Assembly: GCF_000002235.5 (NCBI RefSeq)
Contig: NW_022145597.1
Span: 27,978,423-28,042,422 of the forward strand
DNA: 64,000 bases
From: Strongylocentrotus purpuratus
Taxonomy: Eukaryota; Echinodermata; Echinoidea; Camarodonta; Strongylocentrotidae
Direction: 5' to 3'
A model generated the notes under the pieces. That model had not been told where the DNA came from. It made no database searches and saw only the letters and a program-made list of their open reading frames with translations. Shown here one piece after another: positions 35,801 to 40,199 of the stretch (position 1 is its first letter; the number at the start of each line of letters is the position of its first letter). A program made the position numbers and the translations under genes.

Positions 35801-37592
35801 TTTCATGACCGCATCGTGTTGCAAAATGTCCTTTTCGTAACAAATCGGACGTATTGACTTACAGGACTTCTGATGGCAAAAGGCTCGTATTCGTTGCTTT
35901 ACACACTGCTAAGTCACACGCATATGCTCTAATAACACGTGCCTTCATGTAGGTCACCTATTATGCTCCAATAAACATGCATACCGACCTACGCGTGCTC
36001 TAGATCACGTATGTAAAGTCTTGAACAATTACGTGCAAGGATAATTCAGTTTTCTTTTCTCTCTTTTTCAATACTCAGTAACGCTTTTTATCCTAATATT
36101 TCACGAAGGATTCTTTAGGTTGAAGAATTTACTTGATATTTTAATTAGATTGGTGTTATTGGTATCCGATATATATATACAGACACTACGTACCTTCTGC
36201 CGGTTGTGTGCGAGACGTCATTTCTATTGCCTTACTAATTGCGCTATTAAGTAGCGTATACGTTATTAATTCAGTGCAATGTTTGCACTATTCATCTGCA
36301 TTCGTTTTAGTATGTCACTCTAACATGGTGCTTCAAATACTGCACCACTCGTTCACGCAGTCCTACTTCAGCAAAATAACGACCCGTGTACAGCGGGCAT
36401 GCGAATTAATTCGTAGGTAACAAGTTGAACCGTTTTTGTTTAATCCCCAGCTCGACGGATGACTACCGTCTCTGCTGTCTCTTTGACAGTGCCGATCAAT
36501 GCTCACAAGCTTCGATGTCCTCGCTAGACTCCTGCACCAGACTCATGCCTAACAACGTCCTGCGAATCGCCATGTGGGTACTCGGGTTCGGTGCCCTCTT
36601 CGGCAACACCATGGTTATTTTCATCCGATGCCGCAAGAAGCGATCGAACACGAGGAATCATGCGCAAGTTTTTTTCATCTCGAACTTAGCCATCGCTGAT
36701 TGGTTCATGGGTATTTTCATGATCATTATAGCATCAGCTGATACCTATTACGGGGAATACTACTTCCTCAAAGCGCCGCACTGGAGAAGCTCTGGTCTCT
36801 GCAGGTTTGCAGGTGCCCTTGCCATCCTATCAAGTGAGAGCTCTGTGTTCTTTTTGACGATCATCACCGTCGATCGATTCCTGAGTGTCGTGTTTCCCGT
36901 TCAGCAGATTCAAATTCCACTCCGAGTCGGCGCGCGTTTGTGTCGGCATCACATGGGTCATCACTATCATCATCAGCCTGGGGCCCGTGGTGATTGGCTC
37001 ATTCGTGCCTGGGTTCTACGGGCTATCCGACGTCTGCATCGGTCTGCCCCTGAGCGTAGATTCAACAGGGACGGGAACTCTAGTCTTCGATTACACCCTA
37101 GCCATACCTGTCTTTACGCCTAACAATGACGGGAGCCTCCAGCCATCTTGGATTTATTCCATAGTACTTTTCTTGGGTATCAACCTCATCTGCTTCTTAT
37201 TCATCCTCATCTGTTACATCATCATTTTCGTCCAGGTGAGAAAGTCAGCAAACAGCATCGGGAAGGACCGCAAAACGGGATCCCCGCACGACCAGGAGGT
37301 GAGGATTGCCTTCAAGATGGCCATCATCGTCGGCACCGATTTCTTGTGCTGGATGCCAGTCATCATCATGGGGATTCTCTCCCAGGCCAGGCTGGTCGAG
37401 CTCCCCGTCTCGCTCTACGCCTGGTCGGCCGTCTTCATCTTGCCCATCAACGCTACCCTGAATCCCTATCTCTACACACTCACGGAGTTTATCGGTCAGA
37501 AGAAAAAGATGGCTAATGGGAGTCAGAAGTCGATGAATACTAACAGTACAATGGCTACAAGCAGACGAAACCATGACGACACCAGATTATAG
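893..37592 (+). CDS. LDLa/LRR-containing relaxin-receptor-like GPCR (whole gene, 15 exons)
   Basis: Predicted cell-surface leucine-rich-repeat rhodopsin-class GPCR of the RXFP/LGR type C group. Coding exons: 893-986, 8417-8554, 14599-14733, 15153-15270, 19431-19505, 21140-21211, 26461-26532, 27287-27358, 28407-28478, 29748-29819, 30518-30589, 33043-33114, 34061-34132, 34938-35009, 36451-37592. All junctions are GT/AG and all phases agree: phase 1 between the LDLa exons, phase 2 between the LRR exons. The joined product would be about 782 residues: signal peptide 1-25, LDLa-1 about 46-77, LDLa-2 about 82-122, LRR N-cap about 124-161, ten LRRs to about 402, hinge 403-438, then 7TM. Family knowledge: such receptors bind relaxin/insulin-like peptides or orphan ligands and signal through G proteins. 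Ligand identity cannot be read here. The total coding length is one base too long because of an extra base at 36899, so the copy is either broken or carries a sequencing or assembly error. Confidence 0.85.
1690..2290 (+). mobile_element. Non-LTR retrotransposon ORF2 C-terminal fragment, decayed
   Basis: Two reading frames together give a typical LINE RT C-terminal region: KLGKILTNRTMC..RVLNCYIYPV, then YGSETWTL, RRMMKIPWTDKVSNEEVL and KFMGHIARKEG, then in another frame SLQKLLEERGLKELGVVL. The frame shifts near 2150 and an 81-85 bp MITE is inserted between YPV and YGSE. It is in receptor intron 1 and inactive. Confidence 0.8.
1792..1876. mobile_element. Short MITE inserted in the LINE fragment
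   Basis: TIR TTTTCACGAAGTGACGGTA and its reverse complement flank about 40 bases. It splits the conserved YPV/YGSETWT junction of the LINE ORF, giving the insertion order. A related hairpin occurs at 13175-13211. Confidence 0.8.
3470..3667. mobile_element. Two tandem copies of a foldback MITE
   Basis: Each copy (about 3470-3566 and 3575-3667) has ends of the form TTAACCCCACCTATAGTCCG and its complement around a shared core containing TTTTTGC(C/T)AGTGTGAAAAG. The two copies differ at several bases, so the tandem arrangement is not brand new. Confidence 0.8.
4210..5490 (+). mobile_element. CR1/L2-like LINE 3' end: RT C-terminus and 3'UTR
   Basis: The frame ending at 4881 contains VKLLGVTIQNDLKWEAHV and YIRPILEYATQVWSGGL, the thumb/C-terminal RT region of CR1/L2-type elements. 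The upstream part is shifted and truncated. The 3'UTR includes a (CT)n tract (5121-5215), an ~80-bp motif with ATTCAGTTACTT repeated at about 5345 and 5425, and ends near AATCAATAAATACC. 5'-truncated and dead. Confidence 0.8.
8185..8335. repeat. Dispersed repeat fragment, SINE-like
   Basis: Contains CATTCCCAGGTAACCATTCA and GAGAGACAAATGTGGGCAAA followed by AAGGACAT, which resembles the reverse of tRNA-SINE bodies common in echinoderms. Assignment is by recollection of such families only. Confidence 0.4.
8417..8554 (+). CDS. Receptor exon 2: first, degenerate LDLa module
   Basis: The exon follows TTTACAG and precedes the donor GTAAGT, phase 1 to 1. It encodes a short linker, then an LDLa-like segment with Cys-Asp-Gly and the acidic PQDDDEF region before the last Cys. 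Only four cysteines are present; in the usual scheme (C1-C3, C2-C5, C4-C6) the C1-C3 pair is the one missing. The calcium-cage acidic residues around DDDE remain. Confidence 0.75.
8830..8998 (+). mobile_element. Non-LTR retrotransposon 3' end with (AATACC)n tail
   Basis: A 3'UTR-like sequence ends in AATAAATACCAATACCAATACC, the microsatellite tail typical of CR1/L2-type elements. No coding part remains. Confidence 0.6.
9283..9375. repeat. End fragment of the GCACACGAGGCGTCAT MITE family
   Basis: Carries TTGCACACGAAGCGTCATTTG followed by several TGACGCA words. The same end occurs at 28641-29000, 51905-51946 and 53077-53120. Confidence 0.55.
12261..12360 (-). mobile_element. 5'-truncated SINE copy
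   Basis: Reverse complement matches the tail of the SINE at 18617: CAGTGG(C/A)(A/T)GCCGGGCTCACGATC and GGAGTGGACT, followed by (ATT)n. This is a second copy of the same SINE family in opposite orientation. Confidence 0.75.
13175..13211. mobile_element. Relic of the same short MITE family
   Basis: GGTCACTTCGT, a short spacer, then ATTTTCACGAAGTGACGGTA. The two halves can pair, and the right half matches the terminal repeat of the copy at 1792. Confidence 0.6.
13641..13740. repeat. Dispersed repeat with GGxATCACTTCGTTT motif
   Basis: TATTAGGTATCACTTCGTTT followed by CCACTCCAAAAT and GAGAGTGGATTC. Related divergent copies appear near 3311-3440, 6560-6650, 16340-16500 and 39250-39300. Probably an old MITE family. 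Confidence 0.5.
14016..14111. repeat. Perfect short hairpin followed by a direct repeat
   Basis: AATTCACGCTCCAAG and its complement with a 3-base loop form a 33-base hairpin at 14016-14048. The right arm plus CGAACGAAGCGATCCT is then repeated directly at 14071-14111. Confidence 0.75.
14599..14733 (+). CDS. Receptor exon 3: complete LDLa module
   Basis: Phase 1 to 1 exon of exactly 45 codons. It contains six cysteines in canonical LDLa spacing and the signature CDGKPDCADQSDEIYC, so this module should fold normally and bind calcium. An Asn-Thr-Thr sequon lies between C2 and C3. In RXFP1/2 the LDLa module is needed for receptor activation (family knowledge). Confidence 0.9.
15153..15270 (+). 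CDS. Receptor exon 4: Cys-rich LRR N-cap and first repeat start
   Basis: The exon follows CGCTACAG and ends at donor GTAAGT. It encodes a cysteine cluster (NCSSTCSFC, then SCDMNG) followed by the beginning of an LRR (SLTLPSTIRYL). This is the usual N-terminal cap of an LRR ectodomain. It converts the splice phase from 1 (LDLa part) to 2 (LRR part). Confidence 0.8.
15540..16115. repeat. Dispersed repeat with TATAGCGC(T) start after (AAT)n
   Basis: (AAT)n then TTTATATAGCGCTCATTACA and CAGCGCTTTACAT, followed by ~450 bases of non-coding sequence. The same head occurs at 13790-13850, 12362-12400 and 62420-62475, each next to an A/T trinucleotide run. Likely the end of a retroelement family. Confidence 0.55.
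16500..18600. other. Receptor intron stretch without recognised features
   Basis: A/T-rich intron DNA between exons 4 and 5. A degenerate CCCTAAC-rich patch at 17405-17510 resembles telomere repeat words but is too irregular to call. I see no exon or clear element here. Confidence 0.5.
18617..18895 (+). mobile_element. tRNA-derived SINE, full length
   Basis: The head contains an A-box-like TTGGCCCAGTCAGTAGA and a perfect B box GGTTCGAACCCC (about 18671-18683), as in a tRNA-derived RNA polymerase III promoter. A unique body follows with GTGGCAGCCGGGCTCACGAT, and the element ends in (ATT)n near 18872-18892. It is in receptor intron 4, sense orientation. Confidence 0.8.
19431..19505 (+). CDS. 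Receptor exon 5: LRR
   Basis: A 75-bp phase 2 exon after TTGTTTGCAG, followed by GTAAGT. It encodes KLTNFSDLQYGLPITQAEYP and on to LLTRL. It is one codon longer than the other repeat exons and less regular, as expected for a first repeat. It carries an Asn-Phe-Ser sequon. Confidence 0.75.
19847..20020. mobile_element. MITE of the CCTGTTTCATAAAACTTGTTA family, diverged
   Basis: Starts GTGTTTTACAAAACTTGTCA and ends AGTGAAACGGGTCCC, an imperfect inverted repeat. It includes a TTTTAGCCATA triplication. Better copies lie at 34240-34380 and 53369-53511. Confidence 0.6.
20985..21080. repeat. (ACT)n microsatellite
   Basis: An interrupted ACT/TAC array with CTGCTACTACTACTACTACT, about 60 bases upstream of receptor exon 6. 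Confidence 0.9.
21140..21211 (+). CDS. Receptor exon 6: LRR
   Basis: A 72-bp exon after TTCTTAACAG with donor GTGAGT, phase 2 to 2. It encodes a 24-residue LRR of the form LLSGNGISAIGQGVFEKM then TSLRTL, a typical subtype with N at the asparagine-ladder position. Confidence 0.85.
21280..21320. repeat. Homopolymer pair C16 A28
   Basis: A run of C directly followed by a run of A, inside the receptor intron just after exon 6. Confidence 0.95.
21422..21720. repeat. Dispersed repeat, related in reverse to 57795-58030
   Basis: Shares the words TTGTAAATCTTAGATCCTC, GATGCAACTCAT, CACGCATGAGTGATTAAAAA and GAAATTTCAAAGAGA (in reverse orientation) with 57795-58030. The start CAGTGCGTCCCAGAAAAAAC looks like a transposon terminus. 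Confidence 0.55.
21838..21896. repeat. Imperfect hairpin
   Basis: GTTGACGATCAACCATGCA pairs with TGCATGGCTGATCGTCAAC across a 21-base loop with one mismatch region. Confidence 0.7.
23147..23625. mobile_element. GGCCCCGTCTT MITE, split by a nested element
   Basis: The left part (23147-23161) ends at TTAA and the rest resumes at 23525 with AGAGTAGCGATTGATACG, TCAATCGCAAGTC and GATATCAATCGC. This matches the intact relative at 34575-34705 (GGCCCCGTCTTATAAGAGTC). The right terminus is not clear. Confidence 0.6.
23162..23524. mobile_element. TTAA-flanked (piggyBac-type) MITE, 363 bp
   Basis: Ends AGGTAAAGACCAGT and ACTGGTCTTTACCT are exact inverse complements and are flanked on both sides by TTAA, the piggyBac-type target duplication. 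It is inserted in the GGCCCCGTCTT MITE. No transposase frame. Confidence 0.75.
23800..23896. repeat. Long poly-G (about 30) and poly-C (about 14) tracts
   Basis: G-run 23800-23829 after CAGGCGCTTACGCG and C-run near 23883-23896. The arrangement looks like a decayed copy of the hAT-like MITE at 39859. Confidence 0.85.
24716..24991 (-). CDS. Small unidentified ORF, likely repeat-derived
   Basis: A 91-codon frame; the most credible start is an internal ATG giving MASSAQSDDVTQRVMNESLN, followed by a helical charged segment with RLDEQEARL. A related fragment (RFDEQEA on the minus strand) lies near 3863-3885, suggesting a dispersed protein-coding repeat. It sits inside the receptor intron between exons 6 and 7. 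No domain recognised. Confidence 0.3.
   Translation of the reverse strand: MVLFTCTVIIGHKFISSNMASSAQSDDVTQRVMNESLNVFKMRPKSFLLLHKRLDEQEARLIMLNSRTSHRLRRSNVSQPLLRINAVNAPQ
26461..26532 (+). CDS. Receptor exon 7: LRR
   Basis: A 72-bp exon after TATGTGCAG with donor GTAAGT, phase 2 to 2. It encodes DLSGNKISALSRGSFQGM then PRLQNL, an almost textbook LRR. Confidence 0.9.
26597..26705. repeat. SINE tail-like fragment
   Basis: AAATGGGTACCCAGTAGGAA resembles AAATGGGTACCGGTAGGAAG in the SINE at 37806-38035. Only a partial match. Confidence 0.4.
27287..27358 (+). CDS. Receptor exon 8: LRR
   Basis: A 72-bp exon after TATATTAG with donor GTGAGT, phase 2 to 2. It encodes YLHDNMLIFIENGAFIGL then PELRRL. Confidence 0.85.
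28407..28478 (+). CDS. Receptor exon 9: LRR
   Basis: A 72-bp exon after CACATCCAG with donor GTAAGT, phase 2 to 2. It encodes YLHSNKISVVHRDYFSDL then KNLVWL. Confidence 0.85.
28641..29000. mobile_element. MITE with TGCACACGAGGCG ends and nested foldback
   Basis: The left end TGCACACGAGGCG (28641) and right end CGCCTCGTGTGCA (29000) are exact inverse complements. Inside lies a second inverted repeat (28815-28962). Confidence 0.75.
28815..28962. mobile_element. Foldback element nested in the MITE
   Basis: GGACTTTTAGATTTGCA and its complement form the ends; arms are about 60 bases with few mismatches. At its centre (28861-28895) two perfect 17-base arms GTCCTATTAAGGCACTG pair with a 1-base loop. 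A stray copy of the terminus (GCAAATCTAAAAGTCCC) occurs near 23965. Confidence 0.8.
29748..29819 (+). CDS. Receptor exon 10: LRR
   Basis: A 72-bp exon after GATTTACAG with donor GTAAGT, phase 2 to 2. It encodes DLGHNKLESISSGTFQDL then GNITDL, including an Asn-Ile-Thr sequon. Confidence 0.85.
30518..30589 (+). CDS. Receptor exon 11: LRR
   Basis: A 72-bp exon after TTTTTTTAAG with donor GTAAGT, phase 2 to 2. It encodes ILRNNSISMIETGAFSGL then DKITGM, with an Asn-Asn-Ser sequon. Confidence 0.85.
31144..31480 (+). repeat. Repeat unit, left partner of an inverted pair
   Basis: Begins CACTCAGTGTTATTTAGGG and ends near TAACACGCATA. The reverse-complement partner is at 35310-35657. Confidence 0.85.
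31692..32292. mobile_element. Second hAT-like element nested in the first, 8-bp TSD
   Basis: Flanked by TCCAAAAT at 31684-31691 and 32293-32300. Termini CAGGGGCG and CGCGCCTG. It is built from GCGAATCAGCCAGCCGGCG words and poly-G runs. It interrupts a tandem ~105-bp host unit (GATGCCAGGAAAACA to CGCCTCGCCGCTA(T/C)GCGGC), which shows that it inserted after that duplication. Confidence 0.75.
33043..33114 (+). CDS. Receptor exon 12: LRR
   Basis: A 72-bp exon after TTAATGACAG with donor GTATGT, phase 2 to 2. It encodes SFTDNKLTELRKGMLDGL then SSVEWM. Confidence 0.8.
33363..33480. mobile_element. MITE, 118 bp, TIR of about 23 bp
   Basis: Starts AATTGGGTGAATTAAACAAC and ends with the exact inverse complement; A/T-rich interior. 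It lies 250 bases after receptor exon 12. Confidence 0.8.
34061..34132 (+). CDS. Receptor exon 13: LRR
   Basis: A 72-bp exon after TCTTCTTCAG with donor GTAAGT, phase 2 to 2. It encodes SFRRNPLSYIEPGTFDNT then NKIQYL. Confidence 0.85.
34240..34380. mobile_element. MITE of the CCTGTTTCATAAAACTTGTTA family
   Basis: Ends CCTGTTTCATAAAACTTGTT and ACAGGTTTAATGAAACAGG. Internally it has TTGTTATCAATAACAA and its partner TTGTTATTGATAACA. Matches 53369-53511. Confidence 0.75.
34575..34705. mobile_element. GGCCCCGTCTTATAA MITE, 131 bp
   Basis: Ends GGCCCCGTCTTATAA and TTATAAGACGGGGCC are exact inverse complements. The interior has TCAATCGCAAGT and TTGCGATTGATATCAATTGC. Intact relative of 23147-23625; a third fragment is at 10090-10205. 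Confidence 0.8.
34938..35009 (+). CDS. Receptor exon 14: last LRR
   Basis: A 72-bp exon after ATACTTCTAG with donor GTAAGT, phase 2 to 2. It encodes LLVEVQLNHLEPDMFRGI then ESIQYL. The LxxNxL core is weaker than in the other repeats, as is common for a C-terminal repeat next to the hinge. Confidence 0.8.
35310..35657 (-). repeat. Repeat unit, right partner of an inverted pair
   Basis: Reverse complement of 31144-31480 with modest divergence. Shared words include AAAGGGGTACTTTTCGTGCG and AAAGTCCGGCCCGAGAATTG. It is flanked by poly-C (35279) and poly-G (35658). Confidence 0.85.
36451..37592 (+). CDS. Receptor exon 15: hinge and 7TM domain (frame broken at 36899)
   Basis: The exon follows TTTAATCCCCAG in phase 2. 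A hinge with Cys 411, 412, 420 and 431 leads into TM1 (AMWVLGFGALFGNTMVIFI, with the GN motif), TM2 (NLAIADWFMGIFMIII), TM3 ending TVDRFLSVVFP, TM4 (VITIIISLGPVVIG), TM5 (SIVLFLGINLICFLFILICY), TM6 (DFLCWMPVIIMGIL) and TM7 (LPINATLNPYLYTL), then a short tail ending at TAG 37590-37592. Motifs match the RXFP/LGR class, with DRF for DRY and NPYLY for NPxxY. After the CCC codon at 36896-36898 an extra G at 36899 shifts the frame. Resuming at TTC 36900 gives FSRFKFHSESARV, which restores the conserved VFPFSR intracellular loop 2. As written, translation stops early near 37123 and loses TM4-TM7. Cause unknown: allele, pseudogene or sequence error. Confidence 0.88.
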
Positions 37593-37805
37593 TACTTTTT
37601 CGCATGGTTTAGAACACAGTTTAATCTCGTGTTGGCTAAATAGATTTAAGAAAATGAGTTGTCCGATCGTAATCTTGAATATATAATTATGATCATTAAC
37701 ACAAGTCTCTCTCAAAAAAAGAAAACAACTCACAAAAGCACACACACACGCGCGCCCATACACCTTTTTATCCATGAAGCATAAAATAATATCTGATCAT
37801 CAGTA

Positions 37806-38035
37806 GAGGTGTGGTCTAGTGGATACGTCGTCGGACTGACGATCACATGATTCGCGGTTCGACTCCTGCCCCAGTACCAATGTCCTTTGTCAATACATTC
37901 ATCTATATTTGACACTCTGTTGTTAAATGGGTACCGGTAGGAAGCAATTCCGAAAGCAGTGGAAGCTTCGGAGCCAACTTCAAAGCCAAGTGAAATGTTA
38001 CAATACCATTGTTACGCTTTAGAACTCACGAATGC
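37806..38035 (+). mobile_element. tRNA-derived SINE, second family
   Basis: The head has an A-box-like TGGTCTAGTGGATACG and a B-box GGTTCGACTCC (about 37856-37866), then a body with AAATGGGTACCGGTAGGAAG. It lies just past the receptor stop, so it may be part of the 3'UTR. Confidence 0.7.
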
Positions 38036-38040
38036 GTTTG

Positions 38041-38046
38041 AATAAA
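38041..38046 (+). promoter_or_regulatory. Possible poly(A) signal of the receptor gene
   Basis: AATAAA lies about 450 bases after the receptor stop codon, at the end of a SINE insertion. It is the first clear canonical hexamer downstream on this strand, but such A/T-rich hexamers are common here. Confidence 0.25.
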
Positions 38047-38199
38047 TTACAAGAGCTTCGCCTCCTTTCTTTCACCTCCCTGGCCTAACAGAGCCGGGGT
38101 TATATTGGAGCACCTTACGTGGTAGATAATTTACGTGCGCCATATAACACGCGAGAGAGTAATCTGTGTCTAGATATAACTCGTCCGAAGACTGAGTCA

Positions 38200-39050
38200 G
38201 GGAAACGGACATTAATGTATAGAGGTGCACAAAATATGGAACTCACTCACTGAATACATTCAGAAGTCTTCTAGTACTGGCATTTTCAAATCTAAACTGG
38301 CAAAGAACAACAAAGTATAGTCGGTAAAAGCAAACATATATGGAGAGAATCGTTGCTATATATTATTTTCTATGTGTTTACTCCACAATCAATATAACTG
38401 AAATGATAGTATTTTGGTTTAATTAAATCATGTGAACATGTTCTGCAATTTTAAAGAGCATTTGGTTATTTTGGATTGTATATATCAATGATGAGACAAA
38501 TTGCTAAATAATCAATAGATGCCCCCCTCCATATTTGTTTTGTTACAGACAGTGATAGTGGGATAGAAAGGTACACTAAATTATATACATGTACATATAT
38601 ATTTTTACTAATATTTTACTAATTTTTACTACCCTTATATAGGTTTAAAATATAATTGAATTATCAGTTTTTTTTTTGCCTAAATACAGCTTGACAATAC
38701 AATGCTATTTTATTGTATTAAAAAATCTTCTAATATTTAGAAAACCTGTATTTAATTTATATCCATTTTTTAAATAAATCTAAATAAATTTAACTTTGTT
38801 AACTGTATTTTCACTATGTTTTATCATATTTATGTCGTGGTTAAAATTCCTTGATATTTCTTTACAATAATGTTTTTAAACCAACTTAGACAATTTTTAT
38901 ATTTATGCATACGTAATTACATGCATACGAATTCATATAATTTATCTCTACTCGGTGTGGAATTCTACTATTTCGTTATTCTTTTTTTTTTATTGATATA
39001 TGTTTTTGTTCTTATATGTTTACTTTGTATTTTTATTGTATAAGCACGGC
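38200..39050. other. Intergenic A/T-rich stretch
   Basis: No coding or structured signal recognised. Probably the 3'UTR of the retroelement whose tail follows at 39050. Confidence 0.4.
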
Positions 39051-39113
39051 CCAATGTAACAGCTTAACAGCTGACATATAGGCTTTTACCAAATCAAATC
39101 AAATCAAATATTA
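39040..39113 (+). mobile_element. Non-LTR retrotransposon 3' terminus with (AAATC)n tail
   Basis: CAGCTTAACAGCTGACATAT and GGCTTTTACC are followed by AAATCAAATCAAATCAAATA. A similar AAATC tail is at 42836-42866. Confidence 0.6.
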
Positions 39114-39858
39114 AATGTTATTTCCAAGTGGTGTATAGAGATTACTCAAGTACTAGACAATTTCAGTTGATATTAGATCACTGAAACTACTTCGTCAGTA
39201 AAAGGATAAGGTGTATAACCTGATGCACTCTTTTATTAGTGTAATAATCCACTTTTTCAGAAGTCATATTAGGGATTACGTTGTTTAGAGTTGAAGAAGT
39301 CAATTAGCCATTTCTATAACCAAATGTATGCATATGCCTTTATGAAGCGCCTCGATACGGTTATTCTAATCACTAGTTTCGAATAAAATGTATCTCAATA
39401 GTCGGAATGCAAACTTAGTCTTGTCCTACCTAGCAACACGAAATATATGCTATTTGCATTCTGTCTAATGAACTACGATTATTCGTATCTGGTGCATTGA
39501 ATCGAGGCATGTGATAAATTTGGTTACATTATGAAAATGGCATATTGAAATTATTGTGGAATCCCTTGCACAGTAGTGGTTTGAATTACATTTATGAGGG
39601 TGGATTCCACTGCTTTTGGCGTAGATTTTTTTCCTTAAAACGAAATGCTGCCGTATACGACTCCTCAGTCAAATTTTACTAAGATATAGAAAATATATTG
39701 TATATTATATAATTAGGTCTTGATATTTCAATGAACAAAGTTATTTCACATGGTATGTTTGTTTTAAAAAAACTATTTGCACCGGAGCATTGCAATACAA
39801 AATTTTAAAGGAATGTTCATTTGCTGCATTATGCTTTTAGACTTATGATACTGCTACT

Positions 39859-39989
39859 CAGGCGCGTACACAGGGGGGGGGGGGGGGGGGGGTTAACCCC
39901 CCCCCCTTTGGTAATTTTTTGTTGTGTAAACCCCCCCCCCCCTAAATTTCTCTAAAACCCCCCCCCTTTTGTTTTGTTTTTGTTTTTAA

Positions 39990-40023
<34 letters not shown>

Positions 40024-40192
40024 TACCCCATGGTTGACCTAAAAAAGCTGACCTTACCCCCACCCCCCCCCCCCCCCCCCCCGCTTATTCAGCGGTTGGC
40101 TGAGTCGTTGCGAAATTTTCGGCCCGATTTATAAATGTTAACCCCCCCCCCCCCCCCCCCCCCCCCTTGAAAAAATCCTGCGTACGCGCCTG
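39859..40192. mobile_element. hAT-like MITE made mostly of poly-G/poly-C, 8-bp TSD
   Basis: Flanked by CTGCTACT at 39851-39858 and 40193-40200. Ends CAGGCGCGTACACAGG and CCTGCGTACGCGCCTG are inverted repeats with one mismatch. The interior is G22, C-runs, A33 and C25 tracts. Confidence 0.85.
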
Positions 40193-40199
40193 CTGCTAC

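Noticed and set aside
37148..37574. Alternative frames in the 7TM exon, both strands
   Set aside because: Overlap the receptor coding frame, which has clear transmembrane segments and conserved motifs.
37806..37880. A functional tRNA gene
   Set aside because: A and B boxes are present but the cloverleaf does not close and the sequence continues as a SINE body.
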